Made by a program: the position numbers and the translations under genes. Positions 56,098 through 63,853 of a stretch of DNA of 64,000 nucleotides are shown here, in pieces. The stretch lies in assembly GCF_027924145.1 (NCBI RefSeq), contig NZ_BRVP01000017.1, positions 22,757-86,756 on the forward strand, given 5' to 3'. The number at the start of each line of letters is the position of its first letter. Position 1 is the stretch's first letter. Origin of the DNA: Neptunitalea chrysea. Its GTDB lineage: Bacteria > Bacteroidota > Bacteroidia > Flavobacteriales > Flavobacteriaceae. Below the pieces are notes generated by a model. It worked only from the letters and a program-made list of their open reading frames with translations, searched no databases and was not told the DNA's origin.

Positions 56098-56499
56098 ATG
56101 AAAAAAATTGAACACATTGGCATTGCCGTTAAAGACATAGAGGCCTCTAACGCTTTATTTGAAGCACTTTTTGGTGAACCAGAATACAAGACAGAGGCGG
56201 TGGAAAGCGAGGGCGTTAAAACGTCTTTTTTTAAAGTAGGGCCTAACAAGATTGAATTGTTGGAAGCCACTAAAGAAGACAGCCCTATTGCCAAGTATGT
56301 TGCTAAAAAAGGGGAAGGCATACACCACATTGCTTTTGATGTAGAAGACATTACCGCAGAGATTGCCCGTTTGAAAGAAAAAGGGTTTACCGTATTGAAC
56401 GAAACTCCAAAGAAAGGTGCTGATAATAAACTGGTTGCCTTTTTACATCCTAAGGGTACTAATGGGGTGCTGGTAGAATTGTGCCAGGAAATTTCATAA
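56098..56499 (+). CDS. mce: Methylmalonyl-CoA epimerase
   Basis: The ATG at 56098 gives MKKIEHIGIAVKDIEASNAL and 133 residues; the earlier frame start at 56068 is TTG. The vicinal-oxygen-chelate motifs are H6 (EHIGIAV), GEGIHHIAFDVEDI and NGVLVELCQE (metal His and Glu). It interconverts methylmalonyl-CoA epimers in propionate/odd-chain metabolism. It precedes the tRNA gene. Confidence 0.94.
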   Translation: MKKIEHIGIAVKDIEASNALFEALFGEPEYKTEAVESEGVKTSFFKVGPNKIELLEATKEDSPIAKYVAKKGEGIHHIAFDVEDITAEIARLKEKGFTVLNETPKKGADNKLVAFLHPKGTNGVLVELCQEIS

Positions 56500-56559
56500 A
56501 AAGCGAAAATTGTTTGGTGCATAGACAAAATAATAGTAATATTGCATCCGCAAAACGCA

Positions 56560-56633
56560 GGTCCTATAGCTCAGCTGGTTAGAGCACCTGACTCATAATC
56601 AGGGGGTCCATGGTTCGAGCCCATGTGGGACCA
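56560..56633 (+). tRNA. tRNA with CAU anticodon (elongator Met most likely; Ile2 not excluded)
   Basis: A complete cloverleaf: acceptor GGTCCTA pairs with TGGGACC (one T-G wobble), the D stem region is AGCTCAGCTGGTTAGAGC, the anticodon stem CCTGA/TCAGG frames loop CTCATAA (anticodon CAT), and the T arm holds GGTTCGAGCCC. CCA is partly encoded. A lysidine-modified Ile2 tRNA has the same anticodon, so identity needs a scan. It borders the accessory island. Confidence 0.93.
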
Positions 56634-56640
56634 CTAGTAA

Positions 56641-56680
56641 AAAAAAGGCTTTAAGAAGTAACATTCTTAAAGCCTTTTTT
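56641..56680 (+). terminator. Terminator after the tRNA
   Basis: AAAAAAGGCTTTAAGAA and its exact complement form a 17-bp stem with a 6-nt loop ending in TTTTTT. It marks the end of the core segment before the accessory island. Confidence 0.93.
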
Positions 56681-56720
56681 ATTTGCACGCAAATAATGTA
56701 ATTGTATTATAAATTAATCC

Positions 56721-56942
56721 CAGATTTCTACTGTGGCTAGGGATTATTACCAAGATGATTCCTTCTGTAAATCTGAAAATGGAGATATTAACCTCTGGAA
56801 GCTATACAATTTGTTTACACAAGCTAATAAGAGCAGCTATATTGATACCTTCTTAGATAGAAGTAACAATGCCTATAGTTTTTCTAATAGCTTATTAAAG
56901 GCTCTAAATGGTGATAATAATTACCATTGGTTTTTGAGTTGA
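56721..56942 (+). pseudogene. Remnant of a DUF3871-family gene (C-terminal part only)
   Basis: An in-frame fragment of about 73 codons without an ATG (the only start is GTG at 56733) encodes ISTVARDYYQDDSFC, INLWKLYNLFTQANKSSYID and TFLDRSNNAYSF. I recognise these as the end of DUF3871 proteins, which occur on Bacteroidota integrative elements. The upstream 80% is missing right beside the tRNA terminator, so this is a deletion footprint of an element that used the tRNA. Confidence 0.65.
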
Positions 56943-57012
56943 GAAATGCTCAGTCCAATGGACTGGGCATTAATATTTTTTTTATCTTTAAAAGTTACAA
57001 ATAAACCAATAA

Positions 57013-59400
57013 ATGACTACTCAGAAAATAAGAGAAACATGTATAAATAGTGCAAAATTATATTATACATGGTTGGAGGAAAACAACAAAGGTCTACAGG
57101 TAGTAGATATTCTTTCTATCAAAACAAAAGATAACAAGCATTATACCCTAAAGCTTTCCTCTAAATTGTTCGATCCTGAGGTTGTCATGATAAGATATTT
57201 AGCCAATGGGAAAGATTTTTCAGATATATTTCAAGTAGTAGAATATGACTCTGAAAAAAGAATTTTATTTCTAAAAAAAAATAAAGAAAAGTTACCTTTT
57301 GATTTTAACGATAGTAATAAATCAAATTTTAAAATTATATCTAGTTTAAGATTTCTTGTAAAAAATGTAGAGGAGTGGTACACTTCAAATGGTGACAAAA
57401 TTAAGCTTCCAGAAATAACTAATCAAGTTCGAGAACTAAAAACCAACGCATTACAAGAAATTCAGTTTGAAACTGGAACTTCTATAGAACAAAAAGACTC
57501 TATAAAAATGATTTTAAGCTCCCCTTTTTCTTATATATGGGGAGCTCCTGGGACTGGCAAAACTAGATGGGTTTTAACACAAGCTATGCTATACTATATA
57601 AACAAAGGTAAAAAAGTCTCAATCATGGCACCTACAAATAATGCAATTGAGCAAGTTCTAGAAGCCATAATACCTATAGCACAAAATAAAGGAATTAGTA
57701 TCAATAAATTTATACGCCTTGGAAATCCAAGTTCTACTTTTTCAGAAAAATACCCTGATGTTTGTGAAGTAAGAGGTGTTCAAAAAAAAATAGATGAAAT
57801 CAATAAGAGAATCAATTTTCTTAAAAGAATCGCTGATTTCGATATAAAAAAACACAAAATAAATAAGTCTAGAACATCCACAGTTTTAGAAAATCTTACA
57901 GCTAATATAAATCATCAAGATAAACTAAACTCACAAGTAAAGGATTTAAAAAATAAAAAAGTTAATTACCAAAATCAAATAAATGATTTGGAAATACAGC
58001 TTATAGAAAACCAAAAACATCTATATCAAATAATTCAAAAGCAAAACAGTTTAGGATTAAAACTAGCACAGAAATTTTTCGGAGTTAAAAGAAACTATAA
58101 AGAAGAAATTAGAATTTTAAATAATACCATTGAGCTTTCAGAAAAAAGGAAACAGGATATTTCAAAGTACTTAGAATCTACATTTAAAGAATTAGAATCT
58201 AAAACTTCAGAAATTTTTAAATGCAGATCCAATATTCACAGCAACAAAGAAGAATCATATAGTACTTTTGGATGGCTATTCAACACAACTAAAGAAGATT
58301 TTTTCAAGCAATTTGAAAATTTAAATGCATTAAAAAATGATATTCAATCATCTTTAACTATAATAGATTCTGAATTTAAAACTGATGAGGTTTTGAATAT
58401 GGAATATTCAACATCAGACATTTCAAATATTCCATCAATAATAAAAGAATTAGAAAATAAAATAATAATTCTTGAAAGCTATTCTACAGAAGAAAAATTA
58501 AAATCAGTTTCCGTTGTTGCCTGTACATTAGACACATACATAATGAGATTTAAAGATACTTCTTTAGAAGTTGACCATATTTTTGTAGATGAAGCAGGCT
58601 ATGCAAGCGCAATAAAAGTTCTACCTACCTTTTTGAAAAACATACCCATTACATTACTAGGAGACCATAAACAATTACCTCCTGTATGTGAATTACAGGA
58701 TTACCAAATTTTAAAAGACAAAAAATATTATGATGCCTTTTTATGGCATTACACCAGTACATGTATTGACAGTTTATTTACAAAGACCAAGGATGAATGT
58801 TTACGTAATTTTGCTAATAAAATTCAAATCACTAAAGAAAAAATGTCTTTCAAAGCTTTGAAAACTACTTTTAGATTTGGAAATAACCTAGCACACATAT
58901 TAGGTAAGTATGTCTATAACATGGATTTTAAATCAGGCAGTAAAAATGGTAATACTGAAATATTTTATATTAACGCTCCAAAAGGATTTGATGAAATAAG
59001 AAAAAGAGAGAGCTTAAATGAAGTACATAAAATTATAAGTTTAAGTACATTGTTTGATAAAAATAATGAAGAGTACGCTGTTCTAACTCCTTATAGAAAA
59101 GGGCAATTAAGGTTATTAGCAAATGAGTTACCAAAACTAAGAGATCAACAATTAATTATGACCGTACACGGTTCTCAAGGTAAAGAATGGAATACAGTTA
59201 TTCTCTCAATAGTTGATACATCAGATATGTTTTTTACAGAAACATCAGCACCTAACAGTATTGGAAAGAATTTAATAAATACTGCTGTAAGCAGAGCAAA
59301 AAAGAGATTAATTCTAGTAGGTGATACTAACTTTTGGTTAAACCAAAGTAATCAACTAATTACTGAATTAATGAAAATTGGTAAAGAAATTAGTATCTAA
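57013..59400 (+). CDS. UPF1-like SF1 helicase, candidate defence protein
   Basis: 795 residues. About 165 N-terminal residues have no recognised domain; the SF1 core follows. Walker A is WGAPGTGKT (176-184), Walker B IFVDEAG (523-529), motif III GDHKQLPP (550-557), then VHGSQGKEWNTVIL and INTAVSRAKKRLILVGD. A long helical, coiled-coil-rich insertion (about 255-450) lies between motif Ia and Walker B, a UPF1/Dna2-like feature. Codon use is AT-rich like the Hachiman genes. Location next to a tRNA and hamAB suggests a defence role; no family name is certain. Confidence 0.85.
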   Translation: MTTQKIRETCINSAKLYYTWLEENNKGLQVVDILSIKTKDNKHYTLKLSSKLFDPEVVMIRYLANGKDFSDIFQVVEYDSEKRILFLKKNKEKLPFDFNDSNKSNFKIISSLRFLVKNVEEWYTSNGDKIKLPEITNQVRELKTNALQEIQFETGTSIEQKDSIKMILSSPFSYIWGAPGTGKTRWVLTQAMLYYINKGKKVSIMAPTNNAIEQVLEAIIPIAQNKGISINKFIRLGNPSSTFSEKYPDVCEVRGVQKKIDEINKRINFLKRIADFDIKKHKINKSRTSTVLENLTANINHQDKLNSQVKDLKNKKVNYQNQINDLEIQLIENQKHLYQIIQKQNSLGLKLAQKFFGVKRNYKEEIRILNNTIELSEKRKQDISKYLESTFKELESKTSEIFKCRSNIHSNKEESYSTFGWLFNTTKEDFFKQFENLNALKNDIQSSLTIIDSEFKTDEVLNMEYSTSDISNIPSIIKELENKIIILESYSTEEKLKSVSVVACTLDTYIMRFKDTSLEVDHIFVDEAGYASAIKVLPTFLKNIPITLLGDHKQLPPVCELQDYQILKDKKYYDAFLWHYTSTCIDSLFTKTKDECLRNFANKIQITKEKMSFKALKTTFRFGNNLAHILGKYVYNMDFKSGSKNGNTEIFYINAPKGFDEIRKRESLNEVHKIISLSTLFDKNNEEYAVLTPYRKGQLRLLANELPKLRDQQLIMTVHGSQGKEWNTVILSIVDTSDMFFTETSAPNSIGKNLINTAVSRAKKRLILVGDTNFWLNQSNQLITELMKIGKEISI

Positions 59401-59472
59401 AAAATTATTTCTTTAACCCGTTGTGCATTTATAAAAAGTTGTGCAAACTGCTAAAATGCAGTAAATTGTAGT

Positions 59473-59715
59473 TGTAGGCTTCCCCAGATTAGAACTGTTT
59501 ATTTGTCAAAAATATCCATTTAATTCCTTAGGAGGTACCTCCTAAGGAATTAAATTTTGCGTAGGGTACTGGTGCCATTTTTCCTAATGCATCATGAGGT
59601 CGGTTGTTGTTATAGTCCTCTACCCATGTCATAGTTTGTTCTCTTACTTGATTAATGTCTTCAAAAATATATTTATCTAAAACACCTCTTCTGTAGGAAC
59701 CATTAAAACGCTCTA
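59473..59715 (-). mobile_element. IS3-family insertion sequence remnant
   Basis: The end matches IS3 terminal repeats in style (TGTAGGCTTCCCCAG at 59473). The minus-strand coding sequence holds only the last part of an IS3 OrfB transposase (RFNGSYRRGVLDKY, REQTMTWVEDYNNNRPHDAL, MAPVPYAKFN), including the ERF and the YN-RPH region near the third catalytic residue. The rest of the element is gone, so it cannot transpose. Confidence 0.75.
59518..59555. repeat. Perfect 38-bp palindrome at the IS3 remnant end
   Basis: 19+19 bp of perfect symmetry about GGT-ACC, starting ATTTAATTCC at 59518. It includes the last codons and stop of the transposase frame, so the mirrored half lies in non-coding sequence. 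It may be an IS3 end structure, a terminator, or the product of an inverted duplication. Confidence 0.85.
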
Positions 59716-59776
59716 GTCTTGAAATAGTTTCGGTTTTCCCAGTATCAGGCTGCCCACCAATTAATAAAAAGTCCAT
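59528..59776 (-). pseudogene. Fusion ORF: P-loop NTPase start joined to IS3 transposase end
   Basis: An 82-codon frame. Residues 1-20 (MDFLLIGGQPDTGKTETISR) are a Walker A start of an unrelated NTPase. From about residue 21, LERFNGSYRRGVLDKY is IS3 transposase. The join at about 59715 is in frame, so the ATPase body was lost when the IS copy inserted or recombined. The ORF is real but the product is probably non-functional. Confidence 0.65.
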
Positions 59777-59787
59777 ATTATATTTTT

Positions 59788-60168
59788 TTAAAAATTAGTT
59801 CTCAAATTTTTCTCCAGTTGCTCGTAAAAAGATTTGCCCCACAAATGCTTGTCTGCCTCTCTGTAACTGGATTTACCTGATAATTCTAAAGTCTTTTGTA
59901 GATACTCTTCGTACCCTGTCCAAAGTTTCTCAAAAGTCCAGTTTTTAATTTTGTGAAATTTCTTTTTTCTGTATTTCTGTTCAAGCATATTGTAGGCTTC
60001 CTTCATAACCACTATATCTGGTCTATCTCCATTCATATAAGGGTTAAAATAAATTTCAAAAGAAGAATCTAGATTATTATCCAAAAATTTTAATAAATGT
60101 AGCTCTCCCTGCTCAGGTTTTACCTTTAAGTTCAGTATCTTATCATAGGAGGGAATTAAAGTAGCCAT
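59788..60168 (-). pseudogene. Truncated/rearranged NERD-like ORF
   Basis: 126 codons. The first 55 residues, with GELHLLKFLDNNLDSSFEIYF and NPYMNGDRPDIVVM, match the start of NERD (nuclease-related) domains. Normally GDRPDIVIM is followed by the EVKDW active-site strand; here MKEAYNMLEQKYRKKKFH follows instead, so the nuclease centre is missing. The tail (WGKSFYEQLEKNLR) is not recognised. It is 11 nt from the P-loop ORF. Confidence 0.45.
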
Positions 60169-60212
60169 AGAAAATCTTATCTCTGTTCAATTTTTTTAGT
60201 TTAAAAACATGC

Positions 60213-62474
60213 CTAAATATATCTTTTAAAAATTTTCTGTTCAAAAGATGATAGCGATGATATAATATTTGGGTTTAACTTATATTTAAGTCTAACTTGT
60301 TGTAAGCTATTGCAATCTGAAAATTTTTCAGAAATCTTTCGAATTATATCATTAGGTAAACCGGCTTCTTTAAGAGCTATTTCATTATCTCTTACAAAAC
60401 CAAATTCTAATAAAGTTAATAGATATTTTAAATTTATTCCACCATCTGAAACACCATGATATTCTTGATAAACAAAATTGTATATGTTCTCAAATGCTCT
60501 AAAATATCTTGGTAAGGCAAACTCAAAATAATGAGTTATCAACTTAAATACAGACCTAATTTTAGAATCAATGTATTCACTATTATTTTGCTCTTGAATT
60601 AGTTGTTTAATGGAAGGTTTATGATATACATAATATTTCAACAATCTTCTTAACTCCCTATCAATAAAACCTCTGTCATTATAGTCTCTTTCATTAAATA
60701 GATATTCCCTAGAAAGATTGAAAATTTCATCTAGTTGACCCATATCTGGATGTGTCCCTTTAAAATAAACCAACTCAAGGTGTATGGGCTGAGTTCTTAA
60801 TAAATTTATTAACCCTATTTGCTTGTGAATTGGAATATATTTATTTTGCTTTAAGAGTGATAAAGGTATTTTGTTCTTGGATAATAAATCTTCTATTCTT
60901 TGTCTAGTCTCTAAATTCTTATCTTTTAAGTCTTCTTTATCAATTTGCAAAACATCTTCTGGTTCTAGTTCCTCTTTGTCATAATAATCTATTAAAATAA
61001 TATCTTTATCATCTTCATCTACTTCATGAAAATAAAAAACTCTTCCAATAAAATGAACCCTAAATCTACCAGCTCTTCCCTTAATATTTTTAACCTCAAA
61101 GCCTGTCAATAAATTATCCAATTTACCAATAGCATTACTATATAAAATAACATTCTTTGCAGAAGTATTAACCCCCTCAGTTATTGTAGTTGTGCATACT
61201 ATAATATCAATTTCTTGAGAATTAAAAGAATCTATAATTTCTGTTTGTATATATCTTGGAACAGAACCATGGTGAAATGCAATGCCCTTTTTTAAAGCTT
61301 TTACTAGAGACCAATCAGGGGATATGGATTCAGAAATATATTCTATTAAATCTGAATTAGTTTCATCTGATTTGTCTAAAATTTTTACTATGTCCTTAGA
61401 CAGATTTTCAACATAATCCTTCCTATAATTATATACAATTGTTTGACCGTCAACAGATTTTATAACATCCCTAAAGTTTAATTTTTTATTTTTCTTAAAT
61501 TTAAGTGTTTTATCTCCAACTACATACTCTTCACCTTTCTCCATTTTATACAGACTATAAGTATCCTTCTGCACAATTTCGGAATTGAATTTTTTAAAAT
61601 ATGAATTGGTAGTACTTCTAAAATTTGGGCTAAAATCATCAAAATATGGTCCTATTAAATAAAAATGATTCTCCATTTTACTCAACCTATAAAGACAATT
61701 TGAAAACACACTTTTCCTGTCTTTATCATCTTGAATTTTATAAATCTCATCCATAACAAAAAAATCAATATGCAAATTAGGCTTCTCATCTAAAAGCATA
61801 TCCATTTTTTCAGGAGTTAGAATAAAAATGTTTTTGTTATCGTTCTGAATTGACTCTACGAGACCTAAAGAATTTATCAAATTATACTTTTCTTTTAAAT
61901 ATCCATTTGATTTAAATCTTAGATAAGTTTCACTCAATAAAGCAATTGTAGGTAATATTATAGCAATATTTATATATGAATTACCAACAATAATTTCCTC
62001 TATAATTCTTGACTTTCCAAAAGAAGTTGGAGCACTTACAATAAGCCTCTTATACTCATTAAAAAGTGCAATAATTTTTTTCTGATCCTTGGTAAGAACA
62101 GTTCCTGTATCTAAGGTATAATAACTTTTAACATAAGAATCGAAGAAAGAATTTTCTATGTTAACTTCTTGAGGAAGCATCTCCTTGTAAAGAAATATTC
62201 GAGATGAAATAATACAATCTTGTAATAATTCAAGTAAGAATACATCTTTGGGAACAAATTCACAGATGTGGCAAATTGAATATAAGCCTAAATTATATAA
62301 ATCCTCATCTTTTGAATTTAGAAGAAAATATGTTCCTTCTAATAAATTTTTAAAATTTGAAAAATCAAGAGTTCCATTTCTCTTTAAATCTTCTACAGAT
62401 TTAATAACTTGAGTTTCTATTTCTGAAGAATTTTGAAATAATGGAATTATGTCATCATTTATATTGTCATTCAT
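60213..62474 (-). CDS. hamB: Hachiman defence helicase HamB
   Basis: A 753-residue SF2 DEAD/DEAH-type helicase. About 125 N-terminal residues precede the core. Walker A is APTSFGKS (148-155), motif II MDEIYK (241-246), AFHHGSVPR (399-407), TTTITEGVN (428-436) and the motif VI-like KGRAGRFRVHF (465-475). Hachiman HamB has this layout and partners HamA. In Hachiman the helicase senses damaged or phage DNA and licenses the HamA nuclease. Its ATG overlaps the hamA stop by one base, so the pair is co-translated. Confidence 0.85.
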   Translation of the reverse strand: MNDNINDDIIPLFQNSSEIETQVIKSVEDLKRNGTLDFSNFKNLLEGTYFLLNSKDEDLYNLGLYSICHICEFVPKDVFLLELLQDCIISSRIFLYKEMLPQEVNIENSFFDSYVKSYYTLDTGTVLTKDQKKIIALFNEYKRLIVSAPTSFGKSRIIEEIIVGNSYINIAIILPTIALLSETYLRFKSNGYLKEKYNLINSLGLVESIQNDNKNIFILTPEKMDMLLDEKPNLHIDFFVMDEIYKIQDDKDRKSVFSNCLYRLSKMENHFYLIGPYFDDFSPNFRSTTNSYFKKFNSEIVQKDTYSLYKMEKGEEYVVGDKTLKFKKNKKLNFRDVIKSVDGQTIVYNYRKDYVENLSKDIVKILDKSDETNSDLIEYISESISPDWSLVKALKKGIAFHHGSVPRYIQTEIIDSFNSQEIDIIVCTTTITEGVNTSAKNVILYSNAIGKLDNLLTGFEVKNIKGRAGRFRVHFIGRVFYFHEVDEDDKDIILIDYYDKEELEPEDVLQIDKEDLKDKNLETRQRIEDLLSKNKIPLSLLKQNKYIPIHKQIGLINLLRTQPIHLELVYFKGTHPDMGQLDEIFNLSREYLFNERDYNDRGFIDRELRRLLKYYVYHKPSIKQLIQEQNNSEYIDSKIRSVFKLITHYFEFALPRYFRAFENIYNFVYQEYHGVSDGGINLKYLLTLLEFGFVRDNEIALKEAGLPNDIIRKISEKFSDCNSLQQVRLKYKLNPNIISSLSSFEQKIFKRYI

Positions 62475-63322
62475 TATCTTAAGATATTTTCAATATTTTC
62501 CAAGCTGTCTTTTATGTTAGAAACAGCTTCAAAAGGAAACACTAAGAAAATAAAATCAATATTTCTTATATCTGTTACAATTTCCTTTTCATCAATTGAA
62601 CCATATAGCTTTTCTAGTTCTTGTATTAATTCAGATTTAAATTTCTCATTTGTCTCTACATTATTTTTAATACACTTACTATCATAAGTAAGCAAAACTG
62701 GAACTTTAAACTTAATTTTATCTATTGATTTTCCTCTGAAAATAGATTGAAGTCTTTGAAAAATTTCTTTGTTCTCTTTGTTAATTTCCAAATTGGGTTT
62801 TAGTATGGATAATTCATCAGAAGTAAAAAGAACATTACAATGCTCATTTAAAGAAGTGATAGAGTGGGTTAGTGCTGATGAAAAACTTTGATGAAATTTT
62901 GATTCCCCAATCCATAATACTGGCTCATCATCTTCTATTGTAAAATGAGCACAGTCGTAACCATTAATTTGTAAAGTAGTTGAAGTCCTAAGCCTTACTT
63001 TAGTAACTAATTTTGGGGCTTTATAATAGACTAAGAGTATTAAAAACAGTAATAATTCTCCATAATCTCCCTTTTTGTTTTTTTGAGCTTTAGAGATTCT
63101 AGACCAAGCTATTCTCATTTGATCTATTGATTCTAAATCTGAAAACTCTTCCTCCGTCAAAGCGAAATATGGCACAGTATCTCTAATAAGTGATACTAAA
63201 TCCTTTTCCCTATATTTATTAGATTCATAATCCAAATGAAAAGTGTCTTTAATAAAATTTCCATCTGAACTAAATTCAAATTTAAATATCAAGTTCTGTG
63301 TATAGTCTATTAATGATTCCAT
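62474..63322 (-). CDS. hamA: Hachiman defence nuclease HamA (DUF1837)
   Basis: 282 residues of the DUF1837 family. The PD-(D/E)XK-type centre is E89 (GDYGELLLF), D123 (GYDCAHF) and E140-x-K142 (WIGESKFHQS), all intact. HamA of the Hachiman system is a DNA nuclease held by HamB and released during phage infection, leading to DNA loss and abortive defence. The pair stands alone here, which is the normal two-gene system. Confidence 0.87.
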   Translation of the reverse strand: MESLIDYTQNLIFKFEFSSDGNFIKDTFHLDYESNKYREKDLVSLIRDTVPYFALTEEEFSDLESIDQMRIAWSRISKAQKNKKGDYGELLLFLILLVYYKAPKLVTKVRLRTSTTLQINGYDCAHFTIEDDEPVLWIGESKFHQSFSSALTHSITSLNEHCNVLFTSDELSILKPNLEINKENKEIFQRLQSIFRGKSIDKIKFKVPVLLTYDSKCIKNNVETNEKFKSELIQELEKLYGSIDEKEIVTDIRNIDFIFLVFPFEAVSNIKDSLENIENILR

Positions 63323-63640
63323 TTTCTACAAAAAAATTTTTAACCAATTCAATTTTTACTCAAGTGAAGGACCTCACAAAGTACCCCACCCCTTACGGGC
63401 AAGAAATTATTTTTTGCTGCCTAGTTGTAAACATTTCAATTTTTAAGAGGTTAAGTTTTTGGGAGTAAAAGATGCAACTCCTGTAAATATACTAATTTTT
63501 ACACTAACAGTTGGCGTTATTCACCATTTAAAACAGAAAATAGAATACATTGCTATGCACCCCCCCTCAAATAAACTATTAATTACTCAATAACTAAGAT
63601 CTTGTTTAAGGTTAGATATCTAATTGAAATTCTCTTAAAG

Positions 63641-63729
63641 TATTTTTGTATTTTCAACAGATGAAAGTGAATCATAACTTACAGAATCACATATATAGAA
63701 TACTATTTATTTTATTTTTAATAATCTAA
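63641..63729 (+). other. Promoter-like element plus a 22-codon hydrophobic ORF, possible gene start remnant
   Basis: TATTTTTG (63641-63648) lies 12 nt before an ATG at 63661 that opens MKVNHNLQNHIYRILFILFL and stops after 22 codons. The hydrophobic end resembles a signal anchor cut short. The dispersed repeat follows 60 nt later. It may be the leftover start of a gene broken by deletion. Confidence 0.3.
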
Positions 63730-63791
63730 AGATTCAATTAGAAAATGATTCCGTTAACTGAGAAAGTGTCTATCGCCAAACGGTGTAAAGG

Positions 63792-63853
63792 AAACTACTT
63801 CGGGGCAAGCCCACGAAATATTTAGTAAGCATTTCATTTCTATTATTGAGTAA
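63792..63853 (+). repeat. Dispersed intergenic repeat, copy B (internal 33-nt deletion)
   Basis: AAACTACTTCGGGGCAAG through TTATTGAGTAA matches copy A at 6802-6896 (opposite strand) nearly base for base, with an exact 33-nt gap that removes the inner stem of A. Confidence 0.7.

Noticed and set aside
56733..56942. Independent small gene with GTG start
   Set aside because: The sequence matches the C-terminal end of a larger family and the reading frame extends upstream of the GTG without a start, so it is a remnant.
59528..59776. Intact small ATPase
   Set aside because: Only a Walker A segment of the ATPase is present; the rest is IS3 transposase tail.
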